A DNA stretch of 64,000 nt from Bacteroides fluxus YIT 12057 (lineage in GTDB: Bacteria > Bacteroidota > Bacteroidia > Bacteroidales > Bacteroidaceae). Each line of letters starts with the position of its first letter. Within the stretch, counting starts at the first letter, position 1. Positions 1 to 9,890 of this stretch are shown piece after piece. The translations under genes were made by a program, and so were the position numbers. The notes beneath the pieces are model-generated. The model had not been told where the DNA came from. It was given only the letters and a program-made list of their open reading frames with translations, and did not search any database. Location of the stretch: contig NZ_GL882621.1 of assembly GCF_000195635.1 (NCBI RefSeq), forward strand, positions 49,889 through 113,888, written 5' to 3'.

Positions 1-1320
1 ATCGATGCTATGATCAAGTCGGCCGACGAAAGTGTAAGTGACAAGGAGGTTGCCGAGATAGAGCAACATGCTTGTCCTACTTGTGGTTGTTGTTCGGGGA
101 TGTTTACTGCCAATTCGATGAATTGTCTGAATGAAGCAATCGGTTTGGCATTGCCGGGTAACGGTACCATTGTGGCTACTCATGAAAATCGTAAGCAATT
201 GTTTGAGGATGCAGCTAAACTGATTGTGGAAAATGCCTATAAATATTACGAAGAAGGAGATGAGAGCGTGCTTCCGCGAAGTATTGCCACTCGCCAGGCT
301 TTTCTGAATGCAATGACATTGGATATTGCCATGGGAGGCTCCACGAATACAGTACTTCACTTGTTGGCCATCGCTCATGAAGCCGGAGTGGATTTCAGCA
401 TGGACGATATTGACAGGTTATCCCGCAAGGCTCCTTGTCTGTGTAAGGTGGCTCCGAATACTCAAAAATATCATGTACAGGATGTGAACCGTGCCGGAGG
501 CATAATTGCCATCATGGCCGAACTGGCAAAAGGTGGTTTGGTAGATACGGGTGTTCGTCGGGTAGATGGCATGACGTTGGCCGAAGCGATAGACCAATAT
601 GGTATTACCAGTCCGAACGTATGCAAAAAGGCAATCAAAAAATATTCCAGTGCAGCCGCCGAAAGGTTCAATTTGACATTGGGTTCACAGGACGCTTATT
701 ACAAGGAGCTGGATACAGACCGTGCTGGAGGTTGTATCCGTGATTTGGAGCATGCTTATAGTAAAGATGGCGGTCTGGCTGTCTTGAAAGGGAACATTGC
801 CCGGGACGGTTGTGTGGTCAAGACGGCCGGTGTGGACGAAAGTATATGGAAATTTACAGGCCCTGCCAAAGTTTTTGATTCACAGGATGCTGCCTGCGAA
901 GGTATATTGGGAGGAAAAGTGGTCAGTGGTGATGTTGTCGTTATTACCCATGAGGGACCGAAAGGAGGGCCGGGTATGCAGGAAATGCTTTATCCTACCT
1001 CTTATATAAAATCCCGTCATTTAGGTAAGGAATGTGCGTTGATTACGGACGGACGTTTCAGCGGTGGCACTTCTGGATTGAGTATCGGACATATTTCTCC
1101 CGAAGCCGCTGCCGGTGGTAATATCGGGAAGATACAGGACGGTGATATTATTGAGATCAATATTCCGGAACGTTCTATAAATGTAAAACTGACGGATGAG
1201 GAGCTTGTGGCACGTCCCATGACTCCGGTAACCCGTGACCGAACGGTATCAAAAGCACTGAAGGCTTATGCAAGTATGGTAAGTTCTGCAGACAAGGGGG
1301 CGGTGAGACTGATTGACTGA
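1..1320 (+). CDS. ilvD: Dihydroxy-acid dehydratase, 3' part (5' end outside window)
   Basis: The enzyme dehydrates 2,3-dihydroxy-isovalerate and 2,3-dihydroxy-3-methylvalerate to the keto acids that precede valine and isoleucine. The reading frame is open from the first base, so the gene begins upstream; about 439 residues are present against roughly 600 in the family, and any apparent start at base 10 is internal. Visible landmarks are the iron-sulfur segment [19 protein letters not shown] near the start of the visible part and the C-terminal motif [20 protein letters not shown]. It leads an ilvD-ilvB-ilvN-thioesterase-ilvC run, all on the plus strand, with 28 bases to ilvB. Assignment is secure; only the N-terminus cannot be judged. 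Confidence 0.96.
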   Translation: MDAMIKSADESVSDKEVAEIEQHACPTCGCCSGMFTANSMNCLNEAIGLALPGNGTIVATHENRKQLFEDAAKLIVENAYKYYEEGDESVLPRSIATRQAFLNAMTLDIAMGGSTNTVLHLLAIAHEAGVDFSMDDIDRLSRKAPCLCKVAPNTQKYHVQDVNRAGGIIAIMAELAKGGLVDTGVRRVDGMTLAEAIDQYGITSPNVCKKAIKKYSSAAAERFNLTLGSQDAYYKELDTDRAGGCIRDLEHAYSKDGGLAVLKGNIARDGCVVKTAGVDESIWKFTGPAKVFDSQDAACEGILGGKVVSGDVVVITHEGPKGGPGMQEMLYPTSYIKSRHLGKECALITDGRFSGGTSGLSIGHISPEAAAGGNIGKIQDGDIIEINIPERSINVKLTDEELVARPMTPVTRDRTVSKALKAYASMVSSADKGAVRLID

Positions 1321-1348
1321 TTCAGGTGGCTTCCGATTTTTTTAATGA

Positions 1349-3112
1349 ATGAATAAAGATATGGCTGATAACAATAAAAAGAGTAACTCTTCCTCCCTTT
1401 CTTTGGGAGAGGGCCGGGGTGAGGCTTTGATAACAGGTGCAGAAGCGTTGATGCGTTCTTTGGAACATCAAGGGGTAAGGACTATCTTTGGTTATCCGGG
1501 GGGTAGCATCATGCCGGTATTTGATGCCTTATATGACCACCGGATGAATTTGAATCATATTCTGGTTCGCCATGAGCAGGGAGCAACTCATGCCGCACAA
1601 GGCTTTGCGCGTGTATCGGGTGAAGTCGGGGTGTGTCTGGTAACCAGTGGTCCGGGGGCTACCAATACTATAACAGGCATTGCCGATGCCATGATAGACA
1701 GTACGCCGATGGTAGTCATTGCCGGTCAGGTAGGGACTAATTTCTTGGGTACGGACGCTTTCCAGGAAGTGGATTTGGTAGGCATCACACAGCCAATCAC
1801 CAAATGGAGTTATCAGATCCGCCGTGCCGAGGATGTAGCCTGGGCTGTGGCCCGCGCCTTTTATATCGCTAAAAGCGGACGGCCCGGACCGGTGGTATTG
1901 GACTTTGCCAAGAATGCCCAAGTAGATAAGACGGGATATGTTCCTACCAAAGTTGATTATATCCGCAGCTATCTTCCTGTTCCGGAAATGGATCCGGAAG
2001 CCATTCAGAGGGCGGCGGATATGATAAATGGCGCAGAACGTCCGTTAGTGTTGGTCGGACAGGGAGTAGAGTTGGGAAATGCGCAGCGGGAACTCCGTGC
2101 GTTTATAGAGAAAGCGGGGATGCCTGCCGGTTGTACATTATTGGGACTATCGGCCTTGCCTACAGACCATCCGTTGAATAAAGGCATGTTGGGGATGCAT
2201 GGGAATCTCGGCCCGAACATAAACACGAATAAATGTGATGTACTTATTGCCGTAGGCATGCGTTTTGATGACCGCGTGACGGGTAAGCTTGCGACTTATG
2301 CTACACAGGCGAAAGTTATTCATTTCGATATCGACCCTGCCGAGATAGATAAGAATGTAAAGGCTGACATTGCCGTTTTAGGAGATTGCAAAGAGACTTT
2401 GGCTGCCGTTACGGAGTTATTGAAACCTGCCGCCCATGAAGAATGGCTGGAGAGCTTTCTCCCATACGAGCAGATGGAAGAAGAAAAAGTGATTCGTCCC
2501 GAATTGCATCCTGCCGGCAGCGCATTAAGCATGGGGGAAGTGGTACGGGCTGTCAGCGAAGCGACCGGCCACGAAGCTATTCTTGTAACCGATGTCGGGC
2601 AAAATCAGATGATGTCCGCCCGTTATTTTAAATATAGCAAAGAACGCAGCATTGTTACTTCCGGTGGTTTGGGTACAATGGGCTTTGGCCTGCCGGCGGC
2701 TATTGGTGCTACTTTCGGACGTCCGGATCGTACGGTCTGTGTATTTATGGGAGATGGCGGCTTGCAGATGAATTTGCAGGAGCTGGGCACTATCATGGAA
2801 CAGAAAGCTCCGGTAAAAATGATTCTCTTGAACAATAACTTCCTGGGCAATGTTCGTCAATGGCAGGCTATGTTTTTCAACCGCCGGTATTCGTTCACGC
2901 CCATGATGAATCCTGATTATATGAAGATAGCGTCTGCGTATGACATTCCGGCACGCCGGGTACTTGCCCGCCAGGATTTGAAGAAAGCGATAGATGAAAT
3001 GGTTGCTGCCGACGGTCCGTTCTTGTTGGAAGCATGCGTGGTTGAGGAAGGTAATGTATTGCCGATGACACCTCCGGGCGGTTCTGTAAATCAGATGCTG
3101 TTGGAATGCTGA
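1349..3112 (+). CDS. ilvB: Acetolactate synthase large (catalytic) subunit
   Basis: This thiamine-diphosphate enzyme condenses two pyruvates, or pyruvate and 2-oxobutyrate, in the first common step of branched-chain amino acid synthesis. At 587 residues it has normal length. The catalytic glutamate lies in RHEQGATHAAQGFAR near residue 75, and the ThDP motif starts at GDGGLQMNLQELGT near residue 470 and ends at the NN pair about 28 residues later. The first 30 residues are Ser/Asn/Gly-rich and are partly encoded by a GC-rich palindromic repeat (1393-1424, SLSLGEGRGEA); this looks like a repeat captured into the coding frame. A later start after that repeat cannot be excluded, but the frame is open through it. 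The regulatory subunit follows 33 bases downstream. Confidence 0.96.
   Translation: MNKDMADNNKKSNSSSLSLGEGRGEALITGAEALMRSLEHQGVRTIFGYPGGSIMPVFDALYDHRMNLNHILVRHEQGATHAAQGFARVSGEVGVCLVTSGPGATNTITGIADAMIDSTPMVVIAGQVGTNFLGTDAFQEVDLVGITQPITKWSYQIRRAEDVAWAVARAFYIAKSGRPGPVVLDFAKNAQVDKTGYVPTKVDYIRSYLPVPEMDPEAIQRAADMINGAERPLVLVGQGVELGNAQRELRAFIEKAGMPAGCTLLGLSALPTDHPLNKGMLGMHGNLGPNINTNKCDVLIAVGMRFDDRVTGKLATYATQAKVIHFDIDPAEIDKNVKADIAVLGDCKETLAAVTELLKPAAHEEWLESFLPYEQMEEEKVIRPELHPAGSALSMGEVVRAVSEATGHEAILVTDVGQNQMMSARYFKYSKERSIVTSGGLGTMGFGLPAAIGATFGRPDRTVCVFMGDGGLQMNLQELGTIMEQKAPVKMILLNNNFLGNVRQWQAMFFNRRYSFTPMMNPDYMKIASAYDIPARRVLARQDLKKAIDEMVAADGPFLLEACVVEEGNVLPMTPPGGSVNQMLLEC
1393..1424 (+). repeat. GC-rich palindromic repeat, copy 1, in frame inside ilvB
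   Basis: The stretch reads CCCTTTCTTTGGGAGAGGG followed by CCGGGGTGAGG. Related stretches occur at 46762-46797 and 46872-46905. Here it encodes SLSLGEGRGEA near the ilvB N-terminus, in the same frame as the copy in the TolC-like gene (SLSFGEGREE). Confidence 0.7.
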
Positions 3113-3145
3113 AGATCTATAAATCATAAATCTATAAATTAATCC

Positions 3146-3706
3146 ATGAGTGACAAGACATTATATACCATTATCGTTCATTCGGAAAACTTTGCCGGCT
3201 TGTTGAATCAAGTGACGGCTGTATTTACCCGTCGGCAAATAAATATCGAGAGTCTGAATGTATCGGCCTCTTCCATCAAGGGAGTACATAAATATACCAT
3301 TACTGCCTGGACGGATAAAGCTACCATCGAAAAGGTTACCAAACAGATAACCAAGAAGATTGATGTATTGCAGGCTCATTATTTTACGGATGACGAGATA
3401 TACCAGCACGAAATTGCCCTGTATAAAATAACGACTCCCGTTTTGGAAGAAAAACCGGAAGTATCCAAAATCATCCGTAAATACAATGCGCGTATCGTGG
3501 AGGTAAACGCTGTGTTTTCGATTGTGGAGAAAAACGGCATGAGTGAGGAAATCACCAATCTTTATGAGGAATTGCGTGTGTTGGACTGTGTGCTTCAGTT
3601 TGTCCGTTCAGGGCGCGTAGCCATAACTACCAGCTGTTTTGAACGTGTCAACGAGTATCTGGCTGACCGCGAAGCGAAATATCGTCAAAGTAAACAAGAA
3701 GAATAA
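3146..3706 (+). CDS. ilvN: Acetolactate synthase small (regulatory) subunit
   Basis: This 186-residue protein begins with an ACT domain (YTIIVHSENFAGLLNQVTAV, residues 7-26) that binds valine for feedback inhibition and activates the catalytic subunit, followed by the usual C-terminal ACT-like domain. It lies 33 bases after ilvB and its stop codon overlaps the next start (TAATG), so it is probably translated in step with the thioesterase gene. Family membership is clear; ilvN and ilvH are both used as names in this phylum. Confidence 0.94.
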   Translation: MSDKTLYTIIVHSENFAGLLNQVTAVFTRRQINIESLNVSASSIKGVHKYTITAWTDKATIEKVTKQITKKIDVLQAHYFTDDEIYQHEIALYKITTPVLEEKPEVSKIIRKYNARIVEVNAVFSIVEKNGMSEEITNLYEELRVLDCVLQFVRSGRVAITTSCFERVNEYLADREAKYRQSKQEE

Positions 3707-4455
3707 TGAGTGAGAACAATAAAATAGGTACTTATAAGTTTGTGGCCGAACCGTTCCATGTTGATTTTACCGGACGCCTCACAATGGGGGTTCTTGGGAA
3801 CCATTTGTTGAACTGTGCCGGATTCCATGCCAGTGACCGTGGTTTTGGTATAGCGACGCTGAACGAAGACAATTACACATGGGTGTTGTCTCGTCTGGCT
3901 ATCGAACTGGATGAGATGCCTTACCAGTATGAAGATTTTTCTGTTCAGACCTGGGTAGAGAATGTCTATCGTCTTTTCACAGACCGTAATTTTGCCGTTA
4001 TCAATAAAGAGGGAAAGAAAATAGGTTATGCGCGTTCCGTATGGGCGATGATTAGCATGAATACCCGTAAACCGGCTGATTTGCTGGCGCTTCATGGTGG
4101 CAGTATAGTGGATTATGTCTGTGATGAACCTTGCCCGATTGAAAAGCCTTCACGCATCAAGGTATCTTCAAGGGAGCCGGCAGCTATATTGGAGGCCAAG
4201 TATAGTGACATTGACATTAACGGACATGTGAACAGCATTCGCTATATTGAGCATATACTCGACCTGTTCCCCATTGAAATGTATAAGGAGAGGCGAATCC
4301 GCCGTTTTGAAATGGCGTATGTGGCCGAAAGCTACTATGGTGACGAACTGGCCTTCTATATGGATGATATCGGTGACGGGGTCTATGATGTAGAGGTGAA
4401 GAAGAACGCTGCCGAAGTGGTTTGCCGTTCTAAGGTGATATTTACTGAAAAATAA
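3706..4455 (+). CDS. Acyl-ACP thioesterase (FatA/FatB-like double hotdog)
   Basis: This 249-residue protein resembles plant-type acyl-ACP thioesterases, which hydrolyse fatty acyl-ACP to free fatty acid. The second hotdog contains DINGHVNSIRYIEHILDL near residue 168, which matches the family's catalytic Asn/His segment; the first hotdog includes ETWVENVYRLFTDRNF-like sequence (QTWVENVYRLFTDRNF). Its start overlaps the stop of ilvN and it precedes ilvC by about 50 bases, so it is embedded in the branched-chain amino acid operon. Bacteroides make iso- and anteiso-branched fatty acids from branched keto acids, so I infer that the position couples branched-chain precursor supply to fatty acid release; substrate preference cannot be read from sequence. 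Confidence 0.85.
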   Translation: MSENNKIGTYKFVAEPFHVDFTGRLTMGVLGNHLLNCAGFHASDRGFGIATLNEDNYTWVLSRLAIELDEMPYQYEDFSVQTWVENVYRLFTDRNFAVINKEGKKIGYARSVWAMISMNTRKPADLLALHGGSIVDYVCDEPCPIEKPSRIKVSSREPAAILEAKYSDIDINGHVNSIRYIEHILDLFPIEMYKERRIRRFEMAYVAESYYGDELAFYMDDIGDGVYDVEVKKNAAEVVCRSKVIFTEK

Positions 4456-4506
4456 AATCTATTAATCAACGTTGGCGCAAGCCACAAATAAAAACTAAAA
4501 CAAAAA

Positions 4507-5550
4507 ATGGCACAATTGAATTTTGGCGGTGTTATTGAAAATGTAATGACCCGCGAAGAATTTCCTTTGGAAAAAGCACGTGAGATTTTGAAAGATGAGA
4601 CAATTGCGGTAATCGGTTATGGAGTACAAGGACCGGGACAGGCTTGTAATTTGCGTGACAATGGTTTCAATGTAATTGTAGGACAGCGTCCGGGCAAGAC
4701 GTACGAGAAGGCCATTGCTGACGGATGGGTTCCGGGTGAAACTTTGTTCGGCATTGAGGAAGCATGCCAAAAGGGAACGGTTATTATGTGCCTGCTCTCT
4801 GATGCGGCAGTCATGTCTGTATGGCCCGTAATGAAACCTTATCTGACAGCCGGAAAGGCACTTTATTTCTCTCATGGTTTTGCCATTACATGGAGCGACC
4901 GTACCGGTGTGGTTCCGCCGAAAGATATTGATGTAATCATGGTTGCGCCTAAAGGTTCGGGTACGTCACTTCGTACGATGTTCCTTGAGGGCCGTGGTTT
5001 GAACTCATCGTACGCTATCTATCAGGATGCTACGGGCAAGGCATTGGACAGGACACTTGCTTTGGGTATCGGTATCGGTTCCGGTTATCTGTTCGAGACT
5101 ACTTTCCAGCGTGAGGCTACTTCGGATTTGACCGGAGAACGCGGTTCATTGATGGGAGCCATCCAGGGATTGCTGTTGGCTCAGTATGAAGTATTGCGTG
5201 AAAACGGGCATACTCCTTCCGAAGCATTCAATGAAACGGTTGAAGAGCTGACTCAGTCGTTGATGCCGTTGTTTGCAAAGAACGGTATGGACTGGATGTA
5301 TGCCAATTGTTCGACTACTGCTCAGCGTGGTGCCCTGGATTGGATGACTCCGTTCCATGATGCCATCAAGCCGGTAGTAGAAAAATTGTATGCCAGCGTA
5401 AAATCCGGTAATGAAGCCCAAATCTCCATTGACAGCAATTCCAAGCCGGATTATCGTGAAAAACTGAATGCGGAATTGAAAGCACTGCGTGAAAGCGAGA
5501 TGTGGCAGACTGCCGTTACCGTTCGTAAACTTCGTCCGGAAAATAACTGA
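4507..5550 (+). CDS. ilvC: Ketol-acid reductoisomerase
   Basis: This enzyme converts acetolactate or acetohydroxybutyrate to the dihydroxy acids used by IlvD, with Mg2+ and a nicotinamide cofactor. The dinucleotide-binding loop is VIGYGVQGPGQACNLRDNG near residue 37, and the knotted C-terminal domain carries the metal-binding acidic residues around SDLTGERGSLMGAIQGL. Length (347 residues) is normal for the short class I form. It is the last gene of the operon and is followed by a clear hairpin terminator at 5574-5608. Confidence 0.96.
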   Translation: MAQLNFGGVIENVMTREEFPLEKAREILKDETIAVIGYGVQGPGQACNLRDNGFNVIVGQRPGKTYEKAIADGWVPGETLFGIEEACQKGTVIMCLLSDAAVMSVWPVMKPYLTAGKALYFSHGFAITWSDRTGVVPPKDIDVIMVAPKGSGTSLRTMFLEGRGLNSSYAIYQDATGKALDRTLALGIGIGSGYLFETTFQREATSDLTGERGSLMGAIQGLLLAQYEVLRENGHTPSEAFNETVEELTQSLMPLFAKNGMDWMYANCSTTAQRGALDWMTPFHDAIKPVVEKLYASVKSGNEAQISIDSNSKPDYREKLNAELKALRESEMWQTAVTVRKLRPENN

Positions 5551-5573
5551 TCAGGTTTATCATAGACAGTAAA

Positions 5574-5615
5574 AATGCCTCCTTTTCTTTTTGCGGAAAG
5601 GAGGCATTCTTTATT
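5574..5615. terminator. Bidirectional hairpin terminator between ilvC and helicase gene
   Basis: A 12-bp stem, AATGCCTCCTTT paired with AAAGGAGGCATT (5574-5585 with 5597-5608), is flanked by T-rich sequence on one side and an A-rich run on the other. It sits between two convergent genes and can serve both. Confidence 0.85.
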
Positions 5616-7494
5616 CTTTAGAGATGTATTCCATCAATTTGCGGTAGAAACTGTGATGGCTTAACGTAGCGGCTTCTCCCAGAATAACGAGCTTCATCCT
5701 CGCTCTGGTAATAGCCACATTCATTCTGCGCAAATCGTTGAGAAATCCGATCTGTCCTTCTTCATTTGCCCGTACCAGACTGATGAAGATGACGTCGCGC
5801 TCTTGTCCTTGGAAGCCGTCCACCGTATTTACGGTCAGCAGGCTGCGGTAGGGCTTCAGCGAAGCGTCCGTTTTTATTTTGTTGCGTAGGTATTGCACTT
5901 GCGCTCTATAAGGAGATATAATGCCGAAGTCTATCCGTTCTTCCAGGATGCGGTTGCTGCCGATTCGTGTGATGTAAGATTTTAATTCCTGGAGGAGCAG
6001 ATTGGCTTCATCCTTGTTGATGCGTCCGAAGGTCTCACCTACAAATTCTTCCTTGAAATCCATATCGGAAGTGTCTATCCAGCTGATAGGTGAGTCCCAA
6101 TCGAGGATTCCGCGGCAACGTACTTCGGGAGCGGCCTCCAGTTCTCCATTATAGAACCATTGGGAAGAAAATTTCATGATATCTTCGTGCATCCGGTATT
6201 GTACTTTCAATAAAGATACGGTAGAAGGCTTGCTGGAAACGACCTTTTCCATCAATGTACGTTCCAATCCGCCGCGTGCGGCTTCATGGCATTTGATGGT
6301 AGGCGGCAGTTGGCAGTGGTCGCCTGCCAGTACGACACGGTCTGCTTTCCGGATGGCTATCCAGCAGGCAGCTTCCAGGGCCTGTGCGGCTTCATCTATG
6401 AAAAGCGTGCCGAAGCGGTGCCCGTTCAATAGCCGGTGATTGCTGCTGACGAGTGTTGAGGCGATGACATGGGCACCGTCGAACAGGTCTGCATTGATTT
6501 GTATCTCCAGAGCTGTGGCACGGTCGCGCAAACGGCTCATACGGTTGCGTATGCCTTCCCTCTCATCGTAGTTGCCGCGGCGGGAACGTCCGCTGAGTTC
6601 GCGGAGGTTTTTCCGGATACTCCATAACTCAGTGTAAAGGGGGTGCCCCTCAAAACGTCGTTCGTAGGTAAAGGACAGCATTTTATCGTTGACACGTGTA
6701 GGATTTCCGATGCGCAGTACATTGACACCTCTGTCTATCAATTTTTCCGAAATCCAGTCGACGGCAGTATTGCTTTGCGCGCAAACCAGTACTTGGGGTT
6801 CCCGATGCAGGGTTTCATAAATGGCTTCTACAAGGGTCGTTGTTTTGCCTGTTCCCGGAGGACCGTGCACGATGGCCACATCCTTGGCGCATAAAACCTT
6901 GTTGACGGCAGTCTCCTGTGTGGAATTCAGCCATGGGAAACGGACGGGATAAAGCTCCCGGAAACCGGGTTTTCCCGTGCCCAGCATGATATCCCGTAGT
7001 TCGGACAGTCTGTTCCCTTTTGAACGCGACACATCTTCCAGAGCCTCGAACATGGTCCGGTAGGATGTTTCGTCGAAATAGAGCTGTATGCCAAGATTCT
7101 CCGCAGCCTGTACCTCCATGACGGCATTTGCACCGGGCATGATGACCGCCATCCGTGTTTCGTCGGCATAGCTGACGGTGGCAATGAAATTCATATAGGT
7201 AATTTTTCCATCGGCCGACTGGCGGAAGAAACAGACAGGGCGGCCAAATTCAAAATTGTGTTCTATATCAGTATCTTCTGTATGTGTAATTTCTATTACC
7301 AACTGATTCAGGGAATTATAGTAGCTCCGTCCCGGAGAGGCAGGATACCAGCACAGGCCCCGTTTGACTTTTCGGGCCACTCCCATATTCTCTGTTTGCC
7401 GCCTGAACTCCTCCTTTTCGAATTCATATTCCATCCGCAGCAGGAGTTGTTGCTGCTGGAGGTGCAGGATAGGGGACTGTATTTCGTGGCTCAT
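5611..7494 (-). CDS. Superfamily 1 DNA/RNA helicase (Upf1/IGHMBP2/Dna2-like)
   Basis: This SF1B-type helicase of about 627 residues has Walker A GPPGTGKTTTLVEAI near residue 212, Walker B-like FIDEAAQALEA, motif III GDHCQLPPT, motif V/VI TVDGFQGQERDVIFISL and RRMNVAITRARMKLVILG. An N-terminal OB-like region precedes the ATPase core. The frame can be extended to a TTG at 7518, but a Bacteroides promoter element (TACCTTTG, 7516-7523, minus strand) overlaps that codon, so I place the start at the ATG at 7494 (MSHEIQSP). It is a single-gene unit convergent with ilvC and divergent from acn. Exact role (RNA or DNA metabolism) is not determinable here. Confidence 0.88.
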   Translation of the reverse strand: MSHEIQSPILHLQQQQLLLRMEYEFEKEEFRRQTENMGVARKVKRGLCWYPASPGRSYYNSLNQLVIEITHTEDTDIEHNFEFGRPVCFFRQSADGKITYMNFIATVSYADETRMAVIMPGANAVMEVQAAENLGIQLYFDETSYRTMFEALEDVSRSKGNRLSELRDIMLGTGKPGFRELYPVRFPWLNSTQETAVNKVLCAKDVAIVHGPPGTGKTTTLVEAIYETLHREPQVLVCAQSNTAVDWISEKLIDRGVNVLRIGNPTRVNDKMLSFTYERRFEGHPLYTELWSIRKNLRELSGRSRRGNYDEREGIRNRMSRLRDRATALEIQINADLFDGAHVIASTLVSSNHRLLNGHRFGTLFIDEAAQALEAACWIAIRKADRVVLAGDHCQLPPTIKCHEAARGGLERTLMEKVVSSKPSTVSLLKVQYRMHEDIMKFSSQWFYNGELEAAPEVRCRGILDWDSPISWIDTSDMDFKEEFVGETFGRINKDEANLLLQELKSYITRIGSNRILEERIDFGIISPYRAQVQYLRNKIKTDASLKPYRSLLTVNTVDGFQGQERDVIFISLVRANEEGQIGFLNDLRRMNVAITRARMKLVILGEAATLSHHSFYRKLMEYISKE

Positions 7495-7515
7495 TATAAA
7501 CGGGGATTTTCTTTG

Positions 7516-7523
7516 CAAAGGTA
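7516..7523 (-). promoter_or_regulatory. Bacteroides -7 element upstream of helicase gene
   Basis: TACCTTTG on the minus strand matches the TAnnTTTG consensus. It places the transcription start downstream of the TTG at 7518 and supports translation from 7494. Confidence 0.55.
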
Positions 7524-7643
7524 ATCATTCTCTGTTTTCAGTGGAAGAAAAGTTTTGTTTTGTTAAACATTTAGTTCTTTTTGCTTGTTAATAATATTGA
7601 TTTGTAATCTTTACAATAATGAAAAACTAAAAAATAGAAGGTT

Positions 7644-9887
7644 ATGGTTTATGATTTAACGATGCTCAAGGCGTTTTATGCAAATTACTCAGAGAAAATA
7701 GAACGCATACGGACCGTACTGCAACGTCCGCTGACTTTAGCAGAAAAGATTTTGTACGCTCATTTGTATGATGGGAAAGAAGTGGAAAACTACAGGCGGG
7801 GGGAAGATTATGTGAATTTCCGTCCTGACCGTGTGGCTATGCAAGATGCGACTGCCCAGATGGCTTTGCTGCAATTTATGAATGCGGGACGCGAGCAGGT
7901 TGCGGTTCCTTCTACCGTGCATTGCGACCATCTGATACAGGCATATAAAGGAGCCAAAGAAGACATTGCCACAGCTACAAAGACCAATGAGGAGGTGTAT
8001 GATTTCCTTCGTGACGCTTCCTCCCGTTACGGCATCGGTTTCTGGCAGCCCGGTGCGGGTATCATCCACCAGGTAGTGCTGGAAAACTATGCTTTCCCGG
8101 GCGGAATGATGGTAGGCACAGACTCGCATACTCCCAATGCAGGAGGATTGGGCATGATAGCTATCGGGGTGGGAGGCGCCGATGCGGTAGATGTAATGAC
8201 CGGAATGGAATGGGAGCTGAAAATGCCCCGCTTGATCGGAGTCCGTTTGACGGGTAAGTTGAGTGGCTGGGCCGCCCCCAAAGATGTGATTTTAAAGTTG
8301 GCGGGTATTCTGACTGTAAAGGGAGGAACGAATGCCATTATAGAATATTTCGGCCCGGGCACGGAATGCCTGTCTGCCACCGGCAAGGCAACCATTTGCA
8401 ACATGGGTGCCGAAGTAGGGGCAACTACTTCTTTATTTCCCTACGACGGGCGGATGGTGACCTACTTGAAAGCTACCGGCAGGGAAGAGGTGGCTGCCAT
8501 GGCGGATGCCGTCGCTGCCGAACTTCGGCCGGATGAGGACGTTGTTGCCAATCCGGAGAAGTATTATGACCGGATTATCGATATCGACCTTTCCCTGTTG
8601 GAACCCTACATCAATGGTCCGTTCACGCCGGACGCCGCTACGCCGATTTCCAAATTTGCCGAGAAAGTAATACTCAACGATTATCCCCGCAGGATGGAAG
8701 TGGGGCTGATCGGGTCATGCACCAACTCCTCTTATCAGGACCTGAGCCGTGCCGCTTCTTTGGCGCGCCAAGTGAAGGAGAAAGAGCTGGATGTTGCGGG
8801 TGCCTTGATAGTCAATCCCGGTTCGGAACAGATCCGTGCGACGGCCGAACGCGACGGCATGATCAGCGCTTTTGAAGAAATCGGTGCTACCATCATGGCA
8901 AATGCCTGTGGCCCATGTATCGGGCAGTGGAAACGTTGTACCGATGATGCGGAACGCAAGAACTCCATCGTGACTTCTTTCAACCGCAATTTCGCCAAAC
9001 GTGCAGACGGCAATCCGAACACTTATGCCTATGTGGCTTCTCCCGAGCTGACCATGGCATTGACCATTGCCGGTGACCTTTGCTTCAATCCTCTGCGGGA
9101 TACTCTGGTGAACCGTAAAGGAGAAAGAGTGAAACTTTCCGAACCTGTGGGTGAAGAGCTGCCGCCGCGTGGTTTTGCTTCCGGGCATGAGGGATACGTT
9201 GCACCTTCCAATGGAAAGAAGGAAATTGCGGTTGCCCCCGATTCCCAACGCTTGCAGTTGCTGGCTCCTTTTCCGGCTTGGGACGGGAAGGACTTGTCGG
9301 ATATGCCTTTGTTGCTGAAAGTTCAAGGCAAATGTACTACGGACCATATTTCAATGGCAGGCCCGTGGCTCCGTTTCCGCGGGCATCTGGAGAATATATC
9401 GGACAATATGCTGATGGGTGCGGTCAATGCCTTCAACGGAGAGACCAACAGTGTCTGGAACCGTGTGACCAATGCTTACGGAACCGTTTCCGGCACTGCC
9501 AAACTGTATAAATCGGAAGGCATTCCTTCTATGGTAGTTGCTGAAGAGAATTACGGTGAGGGTTCCAGCCGCGAGCATGCTGCCATGGAACCAAGATTCC
9601 TGAACGTACGCGTCATTCTTGCCAAGAGTTTTGCCCGTATCCATGAAACCAATCTCAAGAAGCAGGGGATGTTGGCGCTGACTTTTGCCGATAAGGCCGA
9701 TTACGATAAAATACAGGAACATGACTTGCTTTCTGTCATCGGATTGAAAGACTTTGCTCCGGGGCGGAATCTGGAAGTCGTTCTTCACCATGAAGATGGC
9801 ACCAAGGAGAGTTTTCCGGTGCAACATACGTATAATGAACAGCAGATAAGGTGGTTTCGTGCCGGTTCTGCACTTAATGCACGATAG
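7644..9887 (+). CDS. acn: Aconitate hydratase (mitochondrial-type)
   Basis: The enzyme isomerises citrate to isocitrate through cis-aconitate using a [4Fe-4S] cluster. The 747-residue length fits the mitochondrial-type family. Cluster ligands are visible in [10 protein letters not shown] near residue 357 and [10 protein letters not shown] near residue 420; the swivel-domain segment [18 protein letters not shown] is near residue 635. It starts a tight three-gene set: the isocitrate dehydrogenase ATG follows three bases after its stop. Together with the next two genes it makes 2-oxoglutarate from oxaloacetate and acetyl-CoA. Confidence 0.96.
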   Translation: MVYDLTMLKAFYANYSEKIERIRTVLQRPLTLAEKILYAHLYDGKEVENYRRGEDYVNFRPDRVAMQDATAQMALLQFMNAGREQVAVPSTVHCDHLIQAYKGAKEDIATATKTNEEVYDFLRDASSRYGIGFWQPGAGIIHQVVLENYAFPGGMMVGTDSHTPNAGGLGMIAIGVGGADAVDVMTGMEWELKMPRLIGVRLTGKLSGWAAPKDVILKLAGILTVKGGTNAIIEYFGPGTECLSATGKATICNMGAEVGATTSLFPYDGRMVTYLKATGREEVAAMADAVAAELRPDEDVVANPEKYYDRIIDIDLSLLEPYINGPFTPDAATPISKFAEKVILNDYPRRMEVGLIGSCTNSSYQDLSRAASLARQVKEKELDVAGALIVNPGSEQIRATAERDGMISAFEEIGATIMANACGPCIGQWKRCTDDAERKNSIVTSFNRNFAKRADGNPNTYAYVASPELTMALTIAGDLCFNPLRDTLVNRKGERVKLSEPVGEELPPRGFASGHEGYVAPSNGKKEIAVAPDSQRLQLLAPFPAWDGKDLSDMPLLLKVQGKCTTDHISMAGPWLRFRGHLENISDNMLMGAVNAFNGETNSVWNRVTNAYGTVSGTAKLYKSEGIPSMVVAEENYGEGSSREHAAMEPRFLNVRVILAKSFARIHETNLKKQGMLALTFADKADYDKIQEHDLLSVIGLKDFAPGRNLEVVLHHEDGTKESFPVQHTYNEQQIRWFRAGSALNAR

Positions 9888-9890
9888 AAT

